Assembly (NCBI GenBank): GCA_009841635.1
Contig: VXLJ01000042.1
Location: forward strand, 151,930 to 215,929
Direction of reading: 5' to 3'
DNA length: 64,000 nucleotides
DNA from: Gammaproteobacteria bacterium
Lineage (GTDB): Bacteria > Pseudomonadota > Gammaproteobacteria > Pseudomonadales > Azotimanducaceae
Part shown: piece after piece, positions 18,507 to 28,185 of the stretch
Numbering within the stretch: the stretch's first letter is position 1
Layout of the letters: every line of letters begins with the position of its first letter
Position numbers and translations under genes: made by a program
The notes under the pieces: model-generated
What the model was told of the DNA's origin: nothing
What the model saw: the letters and a program-made list of their open reading frames with translations, nothing else
Databases searched by the model: none

Positions 18507-19411
18507 GCTTGCCCAAGCAGATCTTTCGCGCCGAGCCTAAGGAGACGGGCAGCTATGGTTTCCGCAGCTTCGAGCGCATCCTTGCCTTCTGTACGAGCAG
18601 CTATCGCATGTTCACCGGAAGCAGTGAGCACAATCGCATTCAATACGAACGCACCGTTCAAGTATTCACAATGCGCGCCAAACGCTGCAGCGCAATCAGC
18701 CCCAATGCGCGCGGCGACCAATCGCTCAGCTTCGACAGCTCGCTCCACCCATTCAACCTGCTGACCCACTAAAAGCTCAACAATAGGGTCTCGCTCGCGC
18801 ATGAACTCGACCGCTAACACCCCCTGCCCCACCGCGGGAATGAACAGATCTCGAGGCAAACGCATTTGAATTCGCGAAGCAAGCTCGAGTCTCTCTAAAC
18901 CCGCGGCCGCAAGAATCAAGCCATCCACCGTCCCATCATCAAGTTTGCGCAAGCGTGTTTGAACATTGCCGCGAACCGCGACCGTATGCGATCGATTGAA
19001 TAAATGGCGAAACAATGCGGCGCGACGCGTGCTAGAAGTGCCAAACTTCGCTTCATTAGGCATGTCGTGCAAACTATGAGCACATACAAGCGCGTCTTCT
19101 ACAGAACCGCGGGTTCCAATGCTCTGAACCGCGAACTCTCTACCGAGGTGAATGGGCACGTCCTTCATGCTGTGCACCGCAATGTCCGCTTGCCCTTCTA
19201 CAAGCGCAGCTTCGAGCTCCTTTAGAAAGACGCCTTTGCCACCTTGATCACGAATCGGCTGATTCTGTGCGATATCGCCAGTGGTTGTCATCGGCACCAG
19301 CTCGCAAGCTAGCTCCGCTTGCTGCGACTCAAGCAGCTGCTTCACGTGTTCTGCCTGCCAAACCGCCAATGGACTGCTTCGCGTCGCGATGCGAATGATT
19401 TGTTGAGCCAA
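18503..19411 (-). CDS. hemC: Porphobilinogen deaminase (hydroxymethylbilane synthase)
   Basis: Polymerises four porphobilinogen molecules to hydroxymethylbilane in the cytoplasm. The TTG at 19411 is chosen because it leaves five residues before IRIATRSSPLAVWQAEHV, as in E. coli; a longer TTG at 19441 is the alternative. No ATG is available. Signature parts include DQGGKGVFLKELE, AVHSMKDVP, GTSSTRRAAL, VRGNVQTRLRKLD and AVGQGVLAVE. The cofactor-attachment cysteine is in RIGADCAAAFG, near residue 236. First gene of hemCDXY; divergent from argH. Confidence 0.97.
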   Translation of the reverse strand: MAQQIIRIATRSSPLAVWQAEHVKQLLESQQAELACELVPMTTTGDIAQNQPIRDQGGKGVFLKELEAALVEGQADIAVHSMKDVPIHLGREFAVQSIGTRGSVEDALVCAHSLHDMPNEAKFGTSSTRRAALFRHLFNRSHTVAVRGNVQTRLRKLDDGTVDGLILAAAGLERLELASRIQMRLPRDLFIPAVGQGVLAVEFMRERDPIVELLVGQQVEWVERAVEAERLVAARIGADCAAAFGAHCEYLNGAFVLNAIVLTASGEHAIAARTEGKDALEAAETIAARLLRLGAKDLLGQA

Positions 19412-19601
19412 GCGCAAGTACAGGAAGTTAAACCGTGCCAATTCAAAGATCGGCGTAGCTAAATTATTTAAGGCGTAGTGCCCACACCTAACTCAATACC
19501 TCATTTCGAAGCTTGAGAAACAACTCAATATGTCACAATCACGTCCTACGACTCTACACTTACGCCGCTAAAAACCTAGCGAATCGACGTCGCTCAGAAC
19601 C

Positions 19602-20984
19602 ATGAACACGAAGAAGCCCTGGGGCGGCCGATTTACCGGCACCACTGATGAGTTTGTCGAATCTTTCACCGCATCGGTGCAATTCGATGCAAGGCTTGGC
19701 GAAATCGACGCAAGATGTTCGCAAGCGCATGCGAAAACTCTTCTTCACGCAGAAATCCTGAATCAAGCTGAATACGATGCCATTGTTACCGGGCTGAATC
19801 AGATCATCGTCGATATTCAAGCAGATCGCTTTCCATGGGATCCTGCGTTAGAAGATGTTCACATGAACATCGAAGCGCGCCTCACCCAAATGATTGGTGA
19901 GCCAGGCAGGAAATTACATACCGCACGTTCACGCAACGACCAGGTTGCGAGCGCGTTCAGAGTGTATTTGTTAGAGCATGGCGACGCATTGCAACGAGCA
20001 CTAGTCACCTTGCAAAAAGCGCTGTTGGCCCAAGCCGAGGCGAATATAGATACCATCATGCCTGGATTTACCCATCTTCAGAACGCACAGCCGATAACGT
20101 TCGGACACCATCTCATGGCCTGGTTTGAGATGGTTGAGCGTGATGTGTCGAGACTCAAAGACTGGCAGCACCGCACTAATGTGTCACCAATGGGCAGCGC
20201 TGCTCTAGCTGGCACCAGTTTTCCGATAGACCGACAGATATTCAAGGACGCCATGAAGTTCCGCGAGATTTCTCGCAACTCACTCGACAGCGTTAGCGAC
20301 AGAGATTTCGTGATTGAACTAGCATCGATTCTCAGTCTGATCATGGTGCATTTGTCGCGCTGGTGCGAGGAAGTGATACTGTGGATTTCACCTGCGTTCA
20401 AGTTCGTAGACCTGCCAGATGAGCTATGCACAGGTTCGAGCATCATGCCGCAAAAGAAGAATCCGGACGTCGCTGAACTGGTGCGTGGGAAAAGCGGTCG
20501 CGTTCTAGGGCATTTGCAGAGTTTGCTTCTACTCATGAAGGGGCAGCCACTCGCTTACAACCGTGACAATCAAGAAGACAAAGAAGCGGTCTTCGACGCG
20601 CTCGACACGACGGCGCAATGTGTGGCAGCGATGCAGCTTTTGATTGAAGGACTCGAGCCTAACCGTGAGAAGATGCTGGAACTAGCAGCACAAGGACATC
20701 CCACAGCGACAGATATGGCCGACTGGTTGGTTAGGCACGACGTGCCTTTCAGGACCGCTCACGAAAGCTGTGGCAACGCCGTCGCACTAGCAGATTCACG
20801 CGGTATTGAGCTTCACGATTTGAAGCTCGCTGAACTCCAAGAAATTAACCCAGCTTTTGACGAATCTATCTATGAATGTCTGACGTTGGACGGATCGGTG
20901 CGCTCCCGTAGACATCCGGGCGGTACGGCCCCGGAAGCAGTAAAACAAGCGATAGCGCAGGCCAAGCTGCGGCTGTCCCAGTGA
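19602..20984 (+). CDS. argH: Argininosuccinate lyase
   Basis: A 460-residue cytoplasmic tetramer that splits argininosuccinate into arginine and fumarate, the last step of arginine synthesis. The start MNTKKPWGGRF and the length are standard. Conserved regions are HTARSRNDQVA, GFTHLQNAQP with catalytic His158, and the signature loop GSSIMPQKKNPD with serines 279 and 280. Next to hemC, divergent, as in many gammaproteobacteria. It is the cytoplasmic counterpart of the lyase half of the secreted fusion at 31287-33908 and a useful reference for it. Confidence 0.98.
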   Translation: MNTKKPWGGRFTGTTDEFVESFTASVQFDARLGEIDARCSQAHAKTLLHAEILNQAEYDAIVTGLNQIIVDIQADRFPWDPALEDVHMNIEARLTQMIGEPGRKLHTARSRNDQVASAFRVYLLEHGDALQRALVTLQKALLAQAEANIDTIMPGFTHLQNAQPITFGHHLMAWFEMVERDVSRLKDWQHRTNVSPMGSAALAGTSFPIDRQIFKDAMKFREISRNSLDSVSDRDFVIELASILSLIMVHLSRWCEEVILWISPAFKFVDLPDELCTGSSIMPQKKNPDVAELVRGKSGRVLGHLQSLLLLMKGQPLAYNRDNQEDKEAVFDALDTTAQCVAAMQLLIEGLEPNREKMLELAAQGHPTATDMADWLVRHDVPFRTAHESCGNAVALADSRGIELHDLKLAELQEINPAFDESIYECLTLDGSVRSRRHPGGTAPEAVKQAIAQAKLRLSQ

Positions 20985-21054
20985 CTGCGCACTAGCTTTC
21001 TTTGCGGTTATTGGGTGAGTTTTTAGGCGACCCGAACCAATGAATCGATCGCCT

Positions 21055-22612
<1,558 letters not shown>

Positions 22613-22680
22613 CTAACCCCTTTCATTAGCAGTGTGCTTCGGCTATGTTAGACAACAAGGTAGCGTTGTGAAAGAAGCCA

Positions 22681-23796
22681 TCACGTATTTGCCGCAAACC
22701 TTGCTGGCGACAACTCGTCCCTAGATACTAGATCCAAATTGGCGAGTTGGTTGTCCTTCAATATGCTCGCTGCGATCTTCGCATAGGCAGGCGCGGTTTG
22801 AATGCCGAATCCGCCCAAAGCGGCTAGCCAAAAAAACTGATCATCAGCTCGATCGAATCCAATGACGGGCTGCGCATCGGCCGCGAACGTCCGCAACCCT
22901 GCCCACGTACTCACCGGTCGCTGGATATTCAATGTCGTACACTCATTTAGCGTTTCCAGCACCACCGCCACATCGATGTCTTCAGGTTGTGCGTCACATG
23001 GCGCAGAATCAGTCGCGTCAGCAGGTGAAACCATGAGATTAGCGCCTTCAGGTTTGAAATAGATGCCACCCGATGCGCGATAGCACATAGGATGTTCGCT
23101 GCAATCTACCGCCGGCTCGACGATAACCCCCGTGCGTCGACGTGGCTGCAAGCCAAGTCGTGGGATGCCAGCCAATGTAGCGACATCATCTGCCCACGCA
23201 CCTGCAGCATTAATGAGCATGTCCGCTTCGATACTCTCATCGTCCTGGAACACGACTTGCCAAGCCGATGGTAATCGTTCGATCTGAATTACCCGCTTCG
23301 ACCCAACCAGCTTGCCGTTTCGAGCGTTCAACAAACCTCGAAACCCCTGAACGATGGCGTCCACATGAAGTCGCAATGACCGCGTATCCACCGAACCTAC
23401 AACGAATTGCTCGCTCAGTAGTGGCGCATGGGCGCGAAGCTCACCAACATCAAGCAAGCGAAGCCACGGACACCGATCAATCCAATCGGCAACGAAAGAT
23501 TCAACTAAGTCGCGATTCTCGGCTGTATCGAACGCGATGTGGACGATTTCTTCAGCTAATTGACCAAATCCTGTTGGCGGATTGCGGTAAAACGGCTCCG
23601 CCATGCTTGTTAAGCGATGAACGAGGTCGTTTTCAAAGGCAAGATGCAGAACTGCTGCTGAACGCCCGGTGCTGTGATAGCTAGGTTGAAATTCCTGCTC
23701 AACTACGACAACGTCATAACTATCAGCCAATTGCGCGGCAACCGAAATCCCAGCAATCCCGCCACCTATGACGACCACTCTTGTAGCACTAGCCAT
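22681..23796 (-). CDS. FAD-dependent amino-acid oxidoreductase, D-arginine dehydrogenase-like
   Basis: A 371-residue flavoprotein of the DAO fold. The N-terminal dinucleotide-binding motif is VVVIGGGIAGISVAAQL. The block YHSTGRSAAVLHLAF and the C-terminal GLRTFAADAQPVIGFD and GGFGIQTAPAYA closely follow Pseudomonas D-arginine dehydrogenase (DauA). The known reaction is oxidation of D-amino acids to 2-oxo acids and ammonia. No dauB or dauR neighbour is visible, so the substrate is uncertain; glycine or other D-amino acids remain possible. It stands alone on the minus strand. Confidence 0.82.
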   Translation of the reverse strand: MASATRVVVIGGGIAGISVAAQLADSYDVVVVEQEFQPSYHSTGRSAAVLHLAFENDLVHRLTSMAEPFYRNPPTGFGQLAEEIVHIAFDTAENRDLVESFVADWIDRCPWLRLLDVGELRAHAPLLSEQFVVGSVDTRSLRLHVDAIVQGFRGLLNARNGKLVGSKRVIQIERLPSAWQVVFQDDESIEADMLINAAGAWADDVATLAGIPRLGLQPRRRTGVIVEPAVDCSEHPMCYRASGGIYFKPEGANLMVSPADATDSAPCDAQPEDIDVAVVLETLNECTTLNIQRPVSTWAGLRTFAADAQPVIGFDRADDQFFWLAALGGFGIQTAPAYAKIAASILKDNQLANLDLVSRDELSPARFAANT

Positions 23797-23966
23797 GGAT
23801 GGTTTCAGGTAAATACTTTGAAATGACGGGTTAGGTTCGCACGAATAATCGCATACACGACGTATTTAGAGCTAATTGAATATGGTAAGTTCAAGGTTAG
23901 TCAAGCGCTAGGCAAACGTACCCATGCATGAGAGTTCGTCGCGCAAACACTTGCACGTTTTGTCAT

Positions 23967-26618
23967 TTACAACAAGACTTTGCCTGTTTCGCCGACAATC
24001 GTGATCGTTTGGCCATCCTGAATTAGTTCAGTGGCATTCTTGACCCCTAGCACGGCCGGAATGCCAAATTCTCGAGAGACTATGGATCCGTGCGCGAGTA
24101 TGCCGCCAATGTCAGTAACCAGCCCGATCACATGCGGAAATAGCACTGTCCACGCAGGCGTCGTCATTGGACAAACGAGAATGGTGCCTGGTCGGAATGC
24201 AGCAAACTCCTCGACAGCGCGAATGACGCAGGCTTCACCAGTGACTCGTCCTGGGCTGACTGGCGAACCTTGAAGACCATCGCCGAATTCCTCGTCACTT
24301 GTTTTATCCTGCAGCGGCGACCACGGGGGCGGACCAGGGATCAGAAAAGGCGGCGTTAGTTTTTTGCGTCGATTTCTCAGCTTGCGCCGATCATTTGCCA
24401 ACGCAGCGAGTTCGGGGAGCGCGGCACCATCTGGGTAATGTGCTTGTCGATGCGTCGCCGGTAATCGATCAATCGCAATCACGCTACGGATCGCACGGCC
24501 AAGTTCTTCCGTCGTCAGATAGAACACATCATTGGGTTTAGCTAACGAACCGCAGTCGGTGAGTCGTTGACCCAGTTCCAATGCGAGCGGTCGCAATACT
24601 GTCCAAGCTCGGCCTAAATGAAACATGGCCGCTTCTCGATAGGGGTAATACCGACGAGCGATCCAAAGTCGCCACCAAAATCTCAGTTTGAGTTTGCCAC
24701 GGAAGCAGCGCGAAGCACGTCTTTGCAAATGGCGCTGATTCTGAATAAGGCGTTCGCGTTTGATTTGCGGATTGAGAGATGGATCGCACAGATAACCGTG
24801 AAGACTGCGAAGCGTGTTCAAACGATCTTCACACTCCGTTGGCTCGACAAAGTCCATCGAACGTAATTGATGCCCGAATTGGTCAAAGTAGCTGTCGATG
24901 TTGTCTTTTATAGGTTTGACTGCTGGATCTGCATCCAGGAGCTCGAGCACAGATTGCGGTGGGTGTTTCGCCAGTCTATCTAAAAGCGCCGGTACTCCCC
25001 GTATCCGTTCCGCAATGTGAAATAGCGCAACTTGACTTTCGAATGCAGGTGATTTAAGTCCACTTAAAAACTGACCGCTGCTGTACTGAGCAGCGCTATG
25101 TGCTTGTAGAAAGTTCTGCAATTGCGCTTCTGTGCCACGGCTCATTGCAAACACATGCCAAACGCCGCCGTTGAACCAGTATGAAGCGTCAGCTTGCGAC
25201 AACACGCGGATGCCTTTCCATAGTTGCTCGAGCGTAGCGGTTGTGGGGTTTAGCTGCTGCCAATACTGGATAACTTTCATATAACGAGGCAATGCAATAA
25301 ATCGCCACTTCAGCGTCGAAGCAAGGTAGGCTTGAAGTTTTGCTTGGTATCGAGCCCATATCGATGGACGTTTCGGGGACTTCGGATCAACCGTGCCAGT
25401 TCTAGGCGGTTCCCCTACTTGACGATACGCAAACCCATTAACCGTTGTGGTTAAGCAAAAACTAGCTGGCTGTTGCGTGTCCTCGAAATCGTGATTGCCG
25501 CGACGCGTCAAATTGCGTCCCCATGCTTGCTGCAATGAACGACGCATGTGCAGATCTTCGAATAGCGTGCTCACAGGTTCAGGCACATGCTCAACCCATT
25601 GAGTACGTTGTAAATACGCACCAGGCTCCGGTGACTGCCATCGTACATTTACAAGTGGTTCAGCGGGCAAACGTGTGATTGCGCGTGATTGCAGAAGCCA
25701 GAGTTCACCATCGCTAAGGGCCCACTCTACGTCCTGCGGAACACCATTGAACGACGCCTCAATAGCTAACGCCTGGCGACCGATTGCCACGCATTGCGCC
25801 GAGGAGAGGCTAGTCCGACCAACGGATTCTTCACTTGCATTGCGATCGGATTCAGCCGCTGATCCAAGTGGCGTGGCAAGATTCTGTTGGCTAGCGAGAC
25901 GAGAGGACGTGATCGCAAGTGTCGCTCGGTCAAGCCGGAATTCGTCTGGTGTTATCGAGCCGTCGACCAACGAATCGCCCATGCCTAGGTTTGCATTGAT
26001 CACAAGCTCGCCTCTTGCACCCGACACAGGGTTCGCCGTGAATGCAACGCCGGCGACATCCGCGGAAACAAGGTGTTGAACAACGACGGCCATCGCGACA
26101 GCATCGTTTGTCATACCGATCTGGAATCGATAACTTAGAGCTCGCTCTGACCACAGCGATACCCAGCAGTTCTTCACGGCAAATAGCAGACTATCAAAAT
26201 CATCGATACTTAGGTGAGTTTCGTGCTGGCCAGCGAACGACTGGCTTGGCTGGTCTTCGGAGATTGCCGATGATCGAACTGCCAGCATGCGCTCTTGGCC
26301 ACCCAAGTCTCGATAAACGCCGTCTATTGTTTCGATAAGTTTGTCGCTCATTTGGCATGCTTCGAACAGTGCGTTTACGCGCTCTGCCGCGCCGTTGAAC
26401 TGAAGCTGTCCCGCCTCAATATCGGGCATGGCGGCTGCCAACAATTTCTGCTTTATGCCGTGGTGATGGACAAACAAGCGATATGCGTTAGTTGTCAGTA
26501 TTCGGCTTTGCGGGACGCGATAACCCGCGGCATGCAACCGAGCGAGGGCCTGGCCTTTACCACCCGCAGCTTCCACCGTGGCTGATCGCGCAAGCGGCAG
26601 AACCAAGTCTTCAGTCAT
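23967..26618 (-). CDS. PEP-utilising enzyme, rifampin phosphotransferase-like (dikinase family)
   Basis: An 883-residue three-part enzyme. The N-terminal ATP-grasp/PPDK domain (about residues 1-330) contains GGKGQALARLHAAGYRVP, VRSSAISEDQPSQSFAGQHE and VEWALSDGELWLLQSRAI. A variable middle region of about 400 residues follows. The C-terminal swivelling phosphohistidine domain has TDIGGILAHGSIVSREFGIP, with the acceptor His near residue 842. Order and length fit rifampin phosphotransferases (about 865 residues) better than PEP synthase, which has a further PEP-binding barrel. The middle differs enough that the substrate is open: antibiotic, other small molecule or none known. The ATG at 26618 follows an unassigned 265-base gap. 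Confidence 0.82.
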   Translation of the reverse strand: MTEDLVLPLARSATVEAAGGKGQALARLHAAGYRVPQSRILTTNAYRLFVHHHGIKQKLLAAAMPDIEAGQLQFNGAAERVNALFEACQMSDKLIETIDGVYRDLGGQERMLAVRSSAISEDQPSQSFAGQHETHLSIDDFDSLLFAVKNCWVSLWSERALSYRFQIGMTNDAVAMAVVVQHLVSADVAGVAFTANPVSGARGELVINANLGMGDSLVDGSITPDEFRLDRATLAITSSRLASQQNLATPLGSAAESDRNASEESVGRTSLSSAQCVAIGRQALAIEASFNGVPQDVEWALSDGELWLLQSRAITRLPAEPLVNVRWQSPEPGAYLQRTQWVEHVPEPVSTLFEDLHMRRSLQQAWGRNLTRRGNHDFEDTQQPASFCLTTTVNGFAYRQVGEPPRTGTVDPKSPKRPSIWARYQAKLQAYLASTLKWRFIALPRYMKVIQYWQQLNPTTATLEQLWKGIRVLSQADASYWFNGGVWHVFAMSRGTEAQLQNFLQAHSAAQYSSGQFLSGLKSPAFESQVALFHIAERIRGVPALLDRLAKHPPQSVLELLDADPAVKPIKDNIDSYFDQFGHQLRSMDFVEPTECEDRLNTLRSLHGYLCDPSLNPQIKRERLIQNQRHLQRRASRCFRGKLKLRFWWRLWIARRYYPYREAAMFHLGRAWTVLRPLALELGQRLTDCGSLAKPNDVFYLTTEELGRAIRSVIAIDRLPATHRQAHYPDGAALPELAALANDRRKLRNRRKKLTPPFLIPGPPPWSPLQDKTSDEEFGDGLQGSPVSPGRVTGEACVIRAVEEFAAFRPGTILVCPMTTPAWTVLFPHVIGLVTDIGGILAHGSIVSREFGIPAVLGVKNATELIQDGQTITIVGETGKVLL

Positions 26619-26884
26619 ATGCGTGTGTCAATGAATGATGAGCGATTGCTATATACCCTTTTACCGAAGGGTTTTTACGGACTAGTCGTCAGCTCATCAC
26701 AGTTGGAGAAATCGTGCTACTAGATGCACAGTCGCAAACGTGCCTTGGCGTTATCAGCGACTGGATTGCCACTAGGCTCTAATCACGATCAAATAACGTG
26801 AATCTAAGCTACCTATTTAAAATTTCCGACAAGGCGAAATCGAAGTCAACTGCGTCAATCGCTCCGAGCCTGGCTTCGAATAGC

Positions 26885-27541
26885 TCAACCTTGAACGATC
26901 TGTTCTACAAACGGCTTGATAGTTGCAATCATCTCTTCAAACACATCGTCCGTTCGTTGCCTTGTCCGTTTTAGCACCTTATAACCGTGATCTGCGGTGT
27001 CCAACCAATGCAACTGCGCGCCAATGCGCTTGACCACGCTTTCCATCAGGTCATGTTGCGCCATACCGTCGCGTGTTCCAGACAAGAACAGCATTGGTGC
27101 TTGAATTGCATCCATGTGCTCAGCACGAGCGATGCCAGGCTTAGTAGGCGTATGCAACGGAAACGAGCAAAAAATCAAGCCGGCTACATCCAAGTTGTGA
27201 TCCACAACTGCATGTGATGCCATCCTACCGCCAAAACTGTGTCCGCCAACGAATAGCGGTCCAGTGAGTTTTTTTGCCGCTAATTGCAATGCAGCCTTGA
27301 TTGCAAGCGTCGCAATAGGTTGTGAATCTGTGCGGTTCTTACCCGCTTCCATGTACGGAAAATTGAACCGTAACACCGATATATGCGCTTCGACACACTT
27401 CGCCGAAATGGCTTCCAATGTGGCGTGGTGCATCGGTGCGCCTGCGCCATGCGCAAGAACAAGCGATGCTATCGCGTCAGGCGCTTTGTCTATGCGTGCG
27501 CTAACGTCATAGTCGTCGAATTTGAGTCGAAGATCAGGCAC
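26885..27541 (-). CDS. Alpha/beta hydrolase of the KANL3/TEX30 type
   Basis: A 218-residue cytoplasmic hydrolase. The GTG start at 27541 shares one base with the stop of the clpP-like gene (TAGTG), implying translational coupling. Family hallmarks are SLVLAHGAGAPMHH near residue 26, the nucleophile elbow GGHSFGGRMAS with its serine near residue 104, the acid in LSGTRDGMAQ and the histidine in DTADHGYKVLKR. Proteins of this type are usually annotated as dienelactone-hydrolase-like; substrates are mostly unknown. Coupling to a protease subunit is unusual and may only reflect cotranscription. Confidence 0.85.
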   Translation of the reverse strand: MPDLRLKFDDYDVSARIDKAPDAIASLVLAHGAGAPMHHATLEAISAKCVEAHISVLRFNFPYMEAGKNRTDSQPIATLAIKAALQLAAKKLTGPLFVGGHSFGGRMASHAVVDHNLDVAGLIFCSFPLHTPTKPGIARAEHMDAIQAPMLFLSGTRDGMAQHDLMESVVKRIGAQLHWLDTADHGYKVLKRTRQRTDDVFEEMIATIKPFVEQIVQG

Positions 27542-28158
27542 TATTTGCCGTTTGCAATGTCGTCGATCGAATTGATGATCTGACCAACGAGACCATACTC
27601 GAGCGACTCTTCCGCGCTCATCCAGTAATCACGATCGGTGTCTTTTGCAACTCGTTCGAGCGGCTGGCCAGTACGATCGGCGATGATGTGATTGATGCGT
27701 TCTCGTGTCTTCACGATTTCTCGCGCATGGATTTCAATGTCCACCGCATCACCGCCAAAGCCGGCCGAAGGTTGGTGAATCAAGAATCTGGTATTTGGTA
27801 GACAAAGCCGATCCTCACGTTCCGCCGCAAGATAGATATGCGTCGCAATGCTCCCAACCCAGCCGGTACCGATGATTCGGACTTTTGGCTTAATGAACTG
27901 AATCACGTCGAATACCGTGTCACCGGATTCGACGTGACCACCAGGCGAACCCAGAAAGAGCGTGATTGGCTCCTCGTTTTCATAGGCTAATGCCAATAAA
28001 TCCTCGGCCGTGTTCTGCGCCGAGACGGCATCAATCTCACCAAAAAGAGCCACCGTTCGATTTTCAAAGAGAATCTTGAAAATATTGCTTGAAGAAGATC
28101 TGCGATCCTCGCTCGATTCAGCTTCTTCTTCTTGGCTTAAGCGATTGCGAATACTCAA
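27541..28158 (-). CDS. ClpP-family ATP-dependent protease subunit
   Basis: A 205-residue ClpP homologue. The TTG start at 28158 has an AGGA ribosome site ten bases ahead. The catalytic triad is intact: Ser103 in GWVGSIATH, His128 in FLIHQP and Asp173 in AKDTDRD. GSPGGHVESG and DIEIHAREIVK are family hallmarks. The N-terminal 25 residues are acidic and serine-rich rather than the usual ClpP start, and the active-site flank GSIAT replaces ASM, so this is a divergent paralogue and not the housekeeping clpP; no clpX or tig is adjacent. It follows a TonB-dependent receptor and precedes a coupled alpha/beta hydrolase. Confidence 0.88.
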   Translation of the reverse strand: MSIRNRLSQEEEAESSEDRRSSSSNIFKILFENRTVALFGEIDAVSAQNTAEDLLALAYENEEPITLFLGSPGGHVESGDTVFDVIQFIKPKVRIIGTGWVGSIATHIYLAAEREDRLCLPNTRFLIHQPSAGFGGDAVDIEIHAREIVKTRERINHIIADRTGQPLERVAKDTDRDYWMSAEESLEYGLVGQIINSIDDIANGK

Positions 28159-28185
28159 CGTAAGTCCTATTTCAAGAGTTGATGA

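Noticed and set aside
19412..19441. Ten-residue longer HemC start (TTG 19441)
   Set aside because: The TTG at 19411 gives the same spacing to IRIATR as in E. coli HemC; the longer start cannot be excluded.
26655..26676. Hairpin ACCCTT/AAGGGT followed by four to five T on the plus strand
   Set aside because: No plus-strand gene ends here; both neighbours run on the minus strand, where no T run follows. The six-pair stem is too weak to call a terminator.
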